From: Prescottella agglutinans
GTDB taxonomy: Bacteria > Actinomycetota > Actinomycetes > Mycobacteriales > Mycobacteriaceae
Assembly: GCF_004011865.1 (NCBI RefSeq)
Contig: NZ_RKLP01000010.1
Coordinates: 1 to 64,000 of the forward strand
Length of the DNA stretch: 64,000 nucleotides
Direction: 5' to 3'
This document shows positions 25,340 through 33,361 of the stretch, in pieces; position 1 is the stretch's first letter; each line of letters starts with the position of its first letter. The translations under genes and the position numbers were made by a program. A model generated the notes under the pieces. It saw only the letters and a program-made list of their open reading frames with translations. It was not told the DNA's origin and did not search any database.

Positions 25340-26338
25340 ATGCGTGTGAAGGTTCTGCGGTCCGTGGTGGTTGCCGCGGCGCTGGCGATCGGGTCGGTCG
25401 GACTGCCGACAGTTGCTGCGGCGGACCCCGGGGGAGGGCCGACCTACTATCTGGCACTCGGTGATTCGTTGGCGGCGGGGTATCAACCGAACACTGGACA
25501 CGACGAGCCGGTCTCCTACACCAACGACATCTACGATGCGCTGAAGGCGTCTGATCCGAACCTGGAATTCGTCAACCTGGGATGTGACGGCGAGACGACG
25601 GCAACGATGATCGACGGCGGCAGATGCACCTATCCGGGTGCGACGTCGCAGCTCGACGCCGCGACAAAGTTCCTCGAGGCGCACCGAGGCAAGGTCAAGT
25701 ACGTGACCGAAGGCATCGGCGCCAACGACGTGTATCACTGCCTGTCGGGCGGCTCCGGATCCCTCGGCTCGTCCGGTGTTCCGGATGCGGGCTGCATCGC
25801 GCAGGCGCTCGCCACGGTGGGGCAGAACCTGGCCGAGATGAACCGTCAGCTGCGCGACGCCGGCGGCAACGAGCCGCGATACGTCGGTATGAACTACTAC
25901 GACCCGGCATTGGCCGGCTGGCTGAAGGGCGGCCTGACCCGCGTGGTGGCATCCGGGACTGCCGCGTTGAACAATCTGTTCAGCGACACGATCACGCGCG
26001 CCAACTCGTCGGCCGACTGGAAGACGGCGAACGTGCTGACAGCGTTCTCGAACAACGACTTCACCCCGATCGACGTCCCCGGCTTCGGCACCCTGCCGAC
26101 GAACGTGGCACGGATCTGCGAGTGGACGTGGATGTGCACGCAGTACCAGGACATCCACGCGAACCCGACGGGGCATCAGGTCATCGCCGACACCTTCCTG
26201 CCGCTGCTGGACGACGGTGGGAACGGTTCCTCGGGCTCCTCCGGGTCGCTCGGTTCCAGCGGTTCCAGCGGCTCGGGCGGGTCGCTGGGATCCAGTGGCT
26301 CACTCGGTTCCAGCAGCTCGACCGGGTCAGGGTCGTAG
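25340..26338 (+). CDS. Secreted SGNH/GDSL hydrolase with Gly-Ser tail
   Basis: This is a 332-residue exported esterase or lipase. A signal peptide (about 1-27, ending TVAAADP) precedes block I LALGDSLAAG, block III GIGANDV and block V DIHANPTGHQ, which together give the Ser-Asn-His catalytic set. The last 40 residues are a low-complexity Gly/Ser/Leu tail (SGSLGSSGSSG repeats), and a shorter copy (GGSGSLGSSG) lies between two Cys in the middle. The substrate is unknown. Confidence 0.85.
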   Translation: MRVKVLRSVVVAAALAIGSVGLPTVAAADPGGGPTYYLALGDSLAAGYQPNTGHDEPVSYTNDIYDALKASDPNLEFVNLGCDGETTATMIDGGRCTYPGATSQLDAATKFLEAHRGKVKYVTEGIGANDVYHCLSGGSGSLGSSGVPDAGCIAQALATVGQNLAEMNRQLRDAGGNEPRYVGMNYYDPALAGWLKGGLTRVVASGTAALNNLFSDTITRANSSADWKTANVLTAFSNNDFTPIDVPGFGTLPTNVARICEWTWMCTQYQDIHANPTGHQVIADTFLPLLDDGGNGSSGSSGSLGSSGSSGSGGSLGSSGSLGSSSSTGSGS

Positions 26339-26362
26339 GCGCGGTCGATCGGAAATCACTCG

Positions 26363-26462
26363 TCAGCGACCCGGCTCCGGCAACCAGGGCCCAGCGCGAG
26401 CCGTGAGGTGGTAGTGGACCAGCCATCCGGTGAGGTCGTCGATTTCGGCCGCGGCAGACGTC
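26363..26462 (-). other. Coding-like stretch without a start, possible gene remnant
   Basis: Directly after the AhpD-like gene on its strand, one frame reads AAAEIDDLTGWLVHYHLTA... to a TGA at 26363-26365. The third codon positions are strongly G/C like real genes here. There is no start codon of its own, so it could be the end of a decayed gene or chance. Confidence 0.3.
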
Positions 26463-26936
26463 TCAGCCGAACTGGCCGGGGGTGTAGCTGCCTGCCGGGG
26501 TGGCCGCGATGACGTTCATCCGATTGTAGGTGTTGATCAGGGCGATCAGTCCGATCAGCGCCGCGAGCTGTTCGTCGTCGAAGTGCTTGGCGGCGTTGGC
26601 CCAGACGTCGTCCGGGACGCCGCCCGCGGCGTCGGCGATGCGGGTGCCCTGCTCGGCCAGTTCCAGCGCGGCGCGCTCGGTGTCGGTGAACACGGTGGCC
26701 TCCCGCCAGGCCGCGACCAGGTTCAACCGCACGGAGGTCTCGCCGGCGTGGGCGGCGTCCTTGGTGTGCATGTCGGTGCAGAAGCCGCAGCCGTTGATCT
26801 GGCTGGCGCGGAGCTTGACCAATTCCTGGGTCGCGGCAGGCAACGTGGAGTCGCTGATCACCTTGTTCGCCGAGTTGATGTACTTGGCGAACTTGACGGC
26901 GGTTTCGTTGCTGTAGAAGTCGAGACGCGCGTTCAT
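26463..26936 (-). CDS. Carboxymuconolactone decarboxylase/AhpD-like protein
   Basis: This is a 157-residue alkylhydroperoxidase-like protein with the motif CGFCTDMHTKDA in NGCGFC. The start ATG has GGAGGAAG upstream. An ECF41-type promoter (GGTCACA-N16-CGTC) lies at 26977-27003, and an ECF41 sigma factor is encoded at 55354, so this gene is a likely member of its regulon. The physiological substrate is not known. Confidence 0.87.
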   Translation of the reverse strand: MNARLDFYSNETAVKFAKYINSANKVISDSTLPAATQELVKLRASQINGCGFCTDMHTKDAAHAGETSVRLNLVAAWREATVFTDTERAALELAEQGTRIADAAGGVPDDVWANAAKHFDDEQLAALIGLIALINTYNRMNVIAATPAGSYTPGQFG

Positions 26937-26976
26937 CGTGCTTCCTCCTGGTGCGTTGTTTCGCGGTCACAAGGAG

Positions 26977-27003
26977 GACGAGGCAGGTTCGAAATGTGTG
27001 ACC
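26977..27003 (-). promoter_or_regulatory. ECF41-type promoter
   Basis: Read on the minus strand, GGTCACA is followed by exactly 16 bases and CGTC. The published ECF41 consensus is TGTCACA-N16-CGTC, so only the first base differs. It lies 41 bases before the AhpD-like gene that ECF41 sigma factors typically control. Confidence 0.65.
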
Positions 27004-27173
27004 GAGTGTGATGCAGGACACATCGCCGCGGGGGACGTGGCTGAACGCTCCGGTTCCCTTTCGTCCTCGCAGTGCCGGCCGCCCGACGTCGCGGCGCGGG
27101 TACCCTTCCGAAAACGATCTCCTGTCATGGGGATCGGTCGCGCTGCACAGCAGCGGAATTGGGGAGGAACCGC

Positions 27174-27653
27174 ATGAGGAAGCAAATCGGGGGCCGCATC
27201 GCGATCGCCGTTGCCGCACTCTCGGCAGCGACGTTGCTCGGCTCCGGGGCGGCTGCCGCGGCACCGGTGCCGGTGCGTGCCCTGGACACCTGGGCGCTGT
27301 CGGACGACATCGGGCGGTGCGGCATCGTCCGGATCCCGATGACCGTGGGACTGACCAGCGGATGGCCCGGTGCCGAGGCGTACATTCTGCTGTCCCCGGA
27401 GTTCTACGGCCCGGACCTGACCCACCAGGTGACCCAGTGCTTGATCGCGGTGACCGTGCACTGGGAGAACCTCGACACCGGCGTCACCGGCAGCCGCACC
27501 GTGTATCCGATGGACAGCCGGGAGAACCGCGTCTACCAGACCTCCGGGAACGCCGCGTCCGTCGCGTCGGGACTCGGGCGGGTGCGGTTCTGGCTCAGCA
27601 CCGAGACCCCCCACGTGTCGGCGCCGCCGATCGAGGCCGTCATCTCGCTCTGA
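27174..27653 (+). CDS. Secreted hypothetical protein
   Basis: This is a 159-residue protein with a Sec signal peptide (about 1-30, ending GAAAAAPVP). The mature part has two Cys (RCGIV and TQCLI), which may form a disulfide, and looks beta-rich. The start was set at 27174 for the GGGGAGGAA ribosome site. I do not recognise the family. Confidence 0.7.
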   Translation: MRKQIGGRIAIAVAALSAATLLGSGAAAAAPVPVRALDTWALSDDIGRCGIVRIPMTVGLTSGWPGAEAYILLSPEFYGPDLTHQVTQCLIAVTVHWENLDTGVTGSRTVYPMDSRENRVYQTSGNAASVASGLGRVRFWLSTETPHVSAPPIEAVISL

Positions 27654-27736
27654 TGTCGTGCCGGCGCGGGTGCTCGAGGCCTGCGATCTCGTCGCGCAGC
27701 GAGTAGAAAAGCAGGATGGGGAGGCAGGGAACCGTC

Positions 27737-27883
27737 GTGCTCTACGTGCTCACCCTCGTCGCCGTCGTGGTCGCGGTGGACGTCCTGTTCCTCAGGAACC
27801 ATTTCTGGGCACGGCTGATCGTGAACATCGGAATCGTGCTGGTGTTCACGGGTTTCTACATGAGGTTCCTGAAGGGCTCGTGA
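27737..27883 (+). CDS. Small two-helix membrane protein
   Basis: This 48-residue ORF starts at GTG 27737 (an in-frame ATG lies at 27716). It encodes two hydrophobic helices, LYVLTLVAVVVAVDVLFL and LIVNIGIVLVFTGFYM, joined by RNHFWAR. GC-rich third positions and an AGGGA ribosome site support coding. It ends 20 bases before the convergent lexA-type gene. Function unknown. Confidence 0.6.
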   Translation: MLYVLTLVAVVVAVDVLFLRNHFWARLIVNIGIVLVFTGFYMRFLKGS

Positions 27884-27903
27884 GCATCCGGTGCGAGCGG
27901 AGC

Positions 27904-28566
27904 TCAGATCCGCCGCATCACCGACACCACCTTGCCGAGGATGACCGCCTCGTCGCCGTCGATGACCTCGTACGCCGGATTGCGGGGCTCGAGGTAGACG
28001 TGCCCGTTCCGCCGGCGCAGCACCTTCACGGTGGCCTCGCCGTCGATCATCGCGGCGACGATCTCGCCCGAGTGGGCCTCGTCCTGGCGGCGCACCACCA
28101 CCGTGTCGCCGTCGCAGATCGCCGCGTCGACCATCGACTCGCCGCGCACCCGCAGCGCGAAGACGGTGCCCGAGCCGACCAGCTCACGCGGCAGCGACAG
28201 CACCTCGTCGGTGTGCTCCTCCGCGAGAATCGGTGCGCCGGCGGCGATGTCACCGACGACAGGCACCGCCACCGAGTTCTCCGCCGACCGGCCCGGCGCC
28301 GACCCGGCCAGGAACGGCCGCACGTCCAGTTGCCGGGTCATCGACCCACCGCGACGGAGGAACCCCTTGTCCTCCAGGCTCTTCAGGTGCTTCGACACCG
28401 ACGACGTCGACCGCAGGCCCACCGCGTCCGCGATCTCACTAGTGCTCGGCGGGCACCCGTGTGCGTCCGCCCAGTCGCGGATCGTCACCAGGATCCGCTG
28501 CTGGCGGGGCGGCAGGGTGTTGGCGTCGAGGCCGCCGAACATGTCGAGATCGTCGTAACCGGTCAC
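27904..28566 (-). CDS. lexA: LexA-type SOS repressor
   Basis: This is a 220-residue self-cleaving repressor. The N-terminal winged helix contains RQQRILVTIRDWA and STSEIADAVGLRSTSSVSKH. The cleavage site is the Ala-Gly in IAAGAPI. The catalytic Ser is in RGESMVDAAICDGD and the Lys in GEATVKVL. RecA-stimulated cleavage would derepress DNA-repair genes. The N-terminal half differs from the usual mycobacterial LexA, and no TCGAAC-N4-GTTCGA box is visible upstream, so this may be a LexA paralogue. GTG 28566 is the first plausible start; an ATG at 28542 is an alternative. Confidence 0.82.
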   Translation of the reverse strand: MTGYDDLDMFGGLDANTLPPRQQRILVTIRDWADAHGCPPSTSEIADAVGLRSTSSVSKHLKSLEDKGFLRRGGSMTRQLDVRPFLAGSAPGRSAENSVAVPVVGDIAAGAPILAEEHTDEVLSLPRELVGSGTVFALRVRGESMVDAAICDGDTVVVRRQDEAHSGEIVAAMIDGEATVKVLRRRNGHVYLEPRNPAYEVIDGDEAVILGKVVSVMRRI

Positions 28567-28607
28567 CCGGCGAATCGTAGTGGGGCCGGTGACCGGCCCC
28601 GGAAACA

Positions 28608-28647
28608 GTGAAGGGGTGGGACCACATCCGTGGTCCCACCCCTTCAC
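28608..28647 (-). terminator. Hairpin terminator after ppa
   Basis: An 18-bp perfect stem (28608-28625 with 28630-28647) with a four-base loop lies nine bases after the ppa stop codon. On the minus strand the stem is followed by TGTTTCC, a weak U-tract. Confidence 0.75.
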
Positions 28648-28655
28648 CGGGAAGC

Positions 28656-29147
28656 TCAGTGCCCGCCGTTGGCCTTCAGGCGCTCGACGGCCTCCGCGAT
28701 GACCTTCTCGGCCTCGGCGCGGCCGACCCAGTCGGCGCCGGTGACGTGCTTGTTCGGCTCGAGATCCTTGTAGTGCACGAAGAAGTGCTTGATCGCGTCC
28801 AGCTCGAACTGCGCGACGTCCGCGAGATCCTGGATGTGATCCCAGCGCGGGTCGCCCGCCGGCACGCACAGCACCTTGTCGTCGCCGCCGGCCTCGTCGA
28901 CCATCTTGAACATGCCGACCGGGCGGGCCTCGACGATGACGCCGGGGAAGACCGACTCGGGCAGCAGCACCATCGCGTCCAGCGGATCGCCGTCCTCGCC
29001 GAGGGTGTTCTCGATGTAGCCGTAGTCGGCCGGGTACCCGAAGGAGGTGTAGAGGTAGCGGTCCAGCTTCACGCGGCCGGTCTCGTGGTCGACCTCGTAC
29101 TTGTTGCGCTGGCCCTTGGGGATTTCGATGGTGACGTCGAACTCCAC
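28656..29147 (-). CDS. ppa: Inorganic pyrophosphatase
   Basis: This is a 163-residue class I soluble pyrophosphatase, which hydrolyses PPi and drives biosynthesis. The family's [30 protein letters not shown] and VCIP-like [11 protein letters not shown] segments are intact, including the metal-binding Asp set. Length is as expected. It is divergent from the dacB gene, a gene order conserved in mycobacteria and relatives. Confidence 0.96.
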   Translation of the reverse strand: MEFDVTIEIPKGQRNKYEVDHETGRVKLDRYLYTSFGYPADYGYIENTLGEDGDPLDAMVLLPESVFPGVIVEARPVGMFKMVDEAGGDDKVLCVPAGDPRWDHIQDLADVAQFELDAIKHFFVHYKDLEPNKHVTGADWVGRAEAEKVIAEAVERLKANGGH

Positions 29148-29317
29148 GTCTTGTCCTCACTGTCTGGGTGTTCCGGCTGTCTGCCTCGCCCGCCTGGGTG
29201 ACGGTTCGGGAAAAGGGTAGCGGGTCGGAGATACTGTGTGATGCAGGTGCCGGGCGCTCTCCCGGCCCTCGCGCGAAACTGTCTGAGCGGTCCGCGGACG
29301 TGCGGAACGGGAATGCT

Positions 29318-30745
29318 GTGCGATTCGGAGGGAAGTTGGCGGGCGAGGGAAAGAAGAAGATCGGCATTCTGGCCGAACGCCGACGGCGCAACGTCCGGAT
29401 CCTGATGTCGCTCGCCGCCGTCCTCGTCCTGGCCGCCGCCGGCACCACCATCGTGCTGGTGCAGCGGGGGACCGCGACCGCCGCGCAGGAGGTCGCCGCG
29501 ACCTCGCCGGAGCCGTCCCCGATCACCGCCGCACCCCAGGTCGTCCCGGTGCCCGACGACGCCCCGGTCCCCACCCCGCAGGCCCTGGCCGCGGCACTCG
29601 CGCCGGTCGTGGCGAACCCCGAGCTCGGTGCGTTCACCGGTTCGGTGGCCGACGCCGAGACCGGCACCGTGCTGTGGAGCCAGAATCCCGATGCGCCGAT
29701 GACGCCGGCGTCGACGACCAAGATCCTCACCTCCGCGGCCGCGCTGCTCACCCTGCCCGCCGACCACCGTGTCGCGACCCAGGTGGTGCAGGGATCGCGG
29801 CCCGGCGAGCTGGTGCTGGTCGGCGAGGGCGATCCGACGCTCACCGCGCAGCCGGTGGGGCAGCCGAGCTACTACCCGGGCTCGCCCCGCATCGCGGATC
29901 TCGTCGAACAGATCCGTCGTGCGGGCGCCCAGGTGGACAGCATCGTCGTCGACACCGGCGCGTACACGGGGCCGACGATGGCGGAAGGCTGGATGCCCGC
30001 CGACGTCGCCGCCGGCTACATCGCGCCCACCGAACCGGTCATGATCGACGGTGCGCGGATCGACCCGTTCGGCGACGACTCGCCGCGCAGCGACACCCCC
30101 GCGCTCGACGCCGGACGCGTCCTCGCCCAGGCGCTCGGCGTCGACCCGGCCCGGGTGACGCTCGGCAAGGCCCAATCCGGCGCCGCCCCCGTCGCGAGCG
30201 TGCTGTCCGCGCCGCTGCGCGACCGGCTCGGCCAGATGATGCGCAAGTCCGACAACGTGCTCGCCGAGGCGATCGCACGCGAGGTGGCTGCCGCGAAGAA
30301 CGCCGAACGGTCGTTCGCCGGCGCCACCGAGTCGGTGACGCGGGCGCTCTACGACGCCGGATTCAAGACCGACGGGCTGATCCTGCACGACGGCAGCGGC
30401 CTCTCCGTCGACAACCGCATCCCGGCCCGCCTGCTCACCGACGTCCTGACCGCGGCGGCCGGCGACGCGAAGCCGCAGCTGCGGCCGATGCTCGACGACC
30501 TGCCCGTCGCCGGCGCCACCGGCACCCTGTCCGACCGGTACGCGTCCGGCGACCGGACCGGCGCCGGATGGGTGCGGGCCAAGACGGGAACGCTGTCGGT
30601 CGCCAGCGTGTTGACCGGATACGTCGTCGACGTCGACGGCCGAGTGCTGACGTTCACGCTGATGTCCAACGATCGCCCGCCGGAGGTGAGCCGTCCGGCA
30701 CTCGACGCGGTCGCCGCGGTTCTGCGGCAGTGTGGATGCAGGTGA
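29318..30745 (+). CDS. dacB: D-alanyl-D-alanine carboxypeptidase/endopeptidase (PBP4 type)
   Basis: This is a class C penicillin-binding protein of about 475 residues that trims or opens peptidoglycan cross-links outside the membrane. An N-terminal membrane anchor (RRNVRILMSLAAVLVLAAAG) is followed by a Pro-rich linker. The active site has PASTTK (SxxK), KSDN (SxN) and AKTGTL (KTG). The start is uncertain: GTG 29318, or TTG 29336 with GGAGGG upstream. It heads the run dacB/metalloprotease/tilS/hpt. Confidence 0.9.
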   Translation: MRFGGKLAGEGKKKIGILAERRRRNVRILMSLAAVLVLAAAGTTIVLVQRGTATAAQEVAATSPEPSPITAAPQVVPVPDDAPVPTPQALAAALAPVVANPELGAFTGSVADAETGTVLWSQNPDAPMTPASTTKILTSAAALLTLPADHRVATQVVQGSRPGELVLVGEGDPTLTAQPVGQPSYYPGSPRIADLVEQIRRAGAQVDSIVVDTGAYTGPTMAEGWMPADVAAGYIAPTEPVMIDGARIDPFGDDSPRSDTPALDAGRVLAQALGVDPARVTLGKAQSGAAPVASVLSAPLRDRLGQMMRKSDNVLAEAIAREVAAAKNAERSFAGATESVTRALYDAGFKTDGLILHDGSGLSVDNRIPARLLTDVLTAAAGDAKPQLRPMLDDLPVAGATGTLSDRYASGDRTGAGWVRAKTGTLSVASVLTGYVVDVDGRVLTFTLMSNDRPPEVSRPALDAVAAVLRQCGCR

Positions 30746-30769
30746 GTTGCAAGGGGAAGTGAGCCACAG

Positions 30770-31822
30770 GTGACGGAGTCGGAGAGCGGGTTCGCGGGCG
30801 CGGTGGACTGGGGTCTGGCCGCGCGCACGGGCGCGCGCCTGGCTCCGGCGGGACCGTCGACGTCCCGGTACACCGCGCAGGCCGTCGTCGCCGAACTGGA
30901 GAGCGCATCGATCCGCGCCGAGGGACCCGTCCGGGACGTCACCGGACTGGCCGACGGGCTGCCGATCCCGTCCGCTCAGGTGGTGGACCGGGCCGGCTGG
31001 ATCCGCGCCGCCGCCCACTCGATGGCGCAGCTCACCGGATCCGACATCGATCCCGCGCAGCGTTCCCTGATCTCCGGTAAACCCGGCGGGGTGCAGGCCG
31101 GGGCGATGCTCGCGTACCTGTCGTCGGCGATCCTCGGCCAGTACGACCCGTTCACCGGCGAACACGGCACGCTGCTGCTCGTCGCGCCCAACGTGCTGCA
31201 GGTGGAACGGACCCTGAAGGTGCCGCCCGCCGACTTCCGGCTGTGGGTGTGCCTGCACGAGGTCACCCACCGCGTCCAGTTCTCGTCGGCGCCGTGGATG
31301 GCCGACTACATGCGCGACGCCGTCGCGACGCTCGGCGAGGCGTCGGACGAACCGATGTCCGAGTTCGTCGCGCGGCTGTCCGCCGCCCTGCGGGAACGCC
31401 GCCGCGGCGACGACGTGCCCGCCGACCAGCGCGGCATCGTCGGGCTCGTCCGCGCCACGCAGGCCGAACCGCAGCGCCTGGCGCTCGACCGGATGCTCGT
31501 GCTCGGCACGGTGCTCGAGGGCCACGCCGACCACGTGATGGACGCCGTCGGACCGGACGTCGTGCCGTCCGTCGTGCGCATCCGCCAGGCGTTCGACGCG
31601 CGCCGCCGGCGCCGGACGAACCCCGTGCAGCGACTGGTGCGCGCGCTGCTGGGCATGGACGCCAAGATGGCGCAGTACGTGCGCGGCAAGCGCTTCGTCG
31701 ACGCCGTCGTCGACCGGGTCGGGATGGACCGCTTCAACACGGTCTGGACCGGGCCCGACACCCTGCCCACCCTCGACGAGATCGAGAACCCCGACGCCTG
31801 GATCGCCCGGGTGCTGGGGTGA
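30770..31822 (+). CDS. Zinc-dependent metalloprotease, coenzyme F420-associated family
   Basis: This is a 350-residue protein of the family annotated as zinc-dependent peptidase or putative hydrolase/coenzyme F420 biosynthesis associated (DUF2342). It has HEVTHRVQ as zinc site and EGHADHVMD as the distal Glu/His segment. Members occur beside tilS in most actinobacteria; the substrate is unknown. It overlaps the next gene, tilS, by four bases. Confidence 0.88.
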   Translation: MTESESGFAGAVDWGLAARTGARLAPAGPSTSRYTAQAVVAELESASIRAEGPVRDVTGLADGLPIPSAQVVDRAGWIRAAAHSMAQLTGSDIDPAQRSLISGKPGGVQAGAMLAYLSSAILGQYDPFTGEHGTLLLVAPNVLQVERTLKVPPADFRLWVCLHEVTHRVQFSSAPWMADYMRDAVATLGEASDEPMSEFVARLSAALRERRRGDDVPADQRGIVGLVRATQAEPQRLALDRMLVLGTVLEGHADHVMDAVGPDVVPSVVRIRQAFDARRRRRTNPVQRLVRALLGMDAKMAQYVRGKRFVDAVVDRVGMDRFNTVWTGPDTLPTLDEIENPDAWIARVLG

Positions 31823-32790
31823 CCCTCCTGCCGGAGGCGCCCGCGATCCTCGAGGTGCGGCACGCGGTCCGGGCGTGGCTCGCACGCCACGAGCCCGCCG
31901 GCGGGGTGGTCGTCGCGCTGTCCGGCGGGGCCGACTCCCTCGCCCTCGCCGCCGCCACCGCGGCGGAGGCACCGTCGGTGCGGGCGCTCGTCGTCGACCA
32001 CCGGTTGCAGGACGGCTCGGGGGAGGTGGCCGCCGTCGCCGCGTCCCGGGCCCTCGACCTCGGGTGCGCCCGCGCCGACGTCGTGCCCGTCGACGTCGCC
32101 GGACCCGGCGGCCTCGAAGCGGCCGCCCGCGCCGCCCGGTACGCGGCGCTCGAGGCAGGCCGCGGCGGGCATCCCGTCCTGCTCGGCCACACCCTCGACG
32201 ACCAGGCCGAGACCGTGCTGCTGGGGCTGGCCCGCGGATCGGGCGGACGGTCGATCCGCGGCATGGCCGAGTACGACGCCCCGTGGGGCCGGCCGCTGCT
32301 CGGGGTGCGACGGGACACGACCCGGCGCGCCTGCGCCGAGCTGGGGCTGCGGCCCCACGAGGATCCGCACAACGCCGACCCCGGCTTCACCCGGGTTCGG
32401 CTGCGCACCGAGGTGCTCCCGCTGCTCGAGGACGCCCTCGGCGGCGGTGTCGCCGGCGCGCTCGCCCGCACCGCCGAACACCTCCGCGAGGACGGTGAGG
32501 TGCTCGACACACTCGCCGGGCAGACGCTGGCGTCCGCGAAGGACGGCGACGACCTCGTCGTCGAGCGCCTCGCCCCGGTCCCCGTCGCGGTGCGGCGCCG
32601 GGCGCTGCGGCTGTGGCTGCTCGAGCGCGGCGCCAAGGCGTTGACCGACAAGCAGTTACGGGCCGTCGACGAGCTGATCGGGCGGTGGCGCGGGCAGGGT
32701 GGGGTCGCCGTCGGAGGCGGTAGACCGGGAGTCAGGTTGGTTGCTTCCCGGCGGCGTGGCAGGCTGTCGGCGGGGTTCGTGAACGACTGA
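31819..32790 (+). CDS. tilS: tRNA(Ile)-lysidine synthetase
   Basis: This is a 323-residue ATP-dependent enzyme that converts C34 of tRNA-Ile2 to lysidine, which is essential for decoding AUA. The PP-loop SGGADS is in VVVALSGGADSLALAA, and GHTLDDQAETVLLGLARGSG is typical of TilS. GTG 31819 overlaps the metalloprotease stop (GTGA). It precedes hpt, as in many bacteria. Confidence 0.93.
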   Translation: MTLLPEAPAILEVRHAVRAWLARHEPAGGVVVALSGGADSLALAAATAAEAPSVRALVVDHRLQDGSGEVAAVAASRALDLGCARADVVPVDVAGPGGLEAAARAARYAALEAGRGGHPVLLGHTLDDQAETVLLGLARGSGGRSIRGMAEYDAPWGRPLLGVRRDTTRRACAELGLRPHEDPHNADPGFTRVRLRTEVLPLLEDALGGGVAGALARTAEHLREDGEVLDTLAGQTLASAKDGDDLVVERLAPVPVAVRRRALRLWLLERGAKALTDKQLRAVDELIGRWRGQGGVAVGGGRPGVRLVASRRRGRLSAGFVND

Positions 32791-32802
32791 AGGGAATGCT
32801 CC

Positions 32803-33357
32803 GTGTACGAGGGCGACATCGCATCGGTACTGATCTCCGAGGAGCAGATCAAGGAGCGCACGGCCGAACTGGCCGAGGCGATCGCCGAGCGCTATCCGGT
32901 CGGTGCGCCCGAGGGCGACCTGCTGCTGGTCGGCGTCCTCAAGGGCGCGATCTTCTTCATGACCGACTTCGCGCGGGCCCTGCCGATCCCCACCCAGATG
33001 GAATTCATGGCCGTCAGCTCGTACGGCTCGTCGACGTCGTCGTCCGGCGTCGTGCGGATCCTCAAGGACCTCGACAAGGACATCGCCGGCCGCCACGTGC
33101 TGATCGTCGAGGACATCATCGACTCCGGTCTGACGCTGTCGTGGCTGATGCGCAACCTCAAGACCCGCAACCCGGCGTCGCTCGAGGTCGTCACGCTGCT
33201 GCGCAAGCCCGAGGCGTGCAAGGTCGACGTCGAGGTCGCGCACGTCGGTTTCGACATCCCCAACGAGTTCGTCGTCGGCTATGGCCTGGACTACGCCGAG
33301 CGCTACCGCGACCTGCCCTACATCGGCACCCTCGACCCCAAGGTGTACGGCGGATAG
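32803..33357 (+). CDS. hpt: Hypoxanthine phosphoribosyltransferase
   Basis: This is a 184-residue purine salvage enzyme that makes IMP and GMP from hypoxanthine and guanine with PRPP. The PRPP loop is [14 protein letters not shown], with GVLKGAIFF as the early loop and [18 protein letters not shown] at the C-terminus. The GTG start lies 12 bases after the tilS stop. It ends the dacB to hpt run and is convergent with the kinase gene. Confidence 0.95.
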   Translation: MYEGDIASVLISEEQIKERTAELAEAIAERYPVGAPEGDLLLVGVLKGAIFFMTDFARALPIPTQMEFMAVSSYGSSTSSSGVVRILKDLDKDIAGRHVLIVEDIIDSGLTLSWLMRNLKTRNPASLEVVTLLRKPEACKVDVEVAHVGFDIPNEFVVGYGLDYAERYRDLPYIGTLDPKVYGG

Positions 33358-33361
33358 TCCG

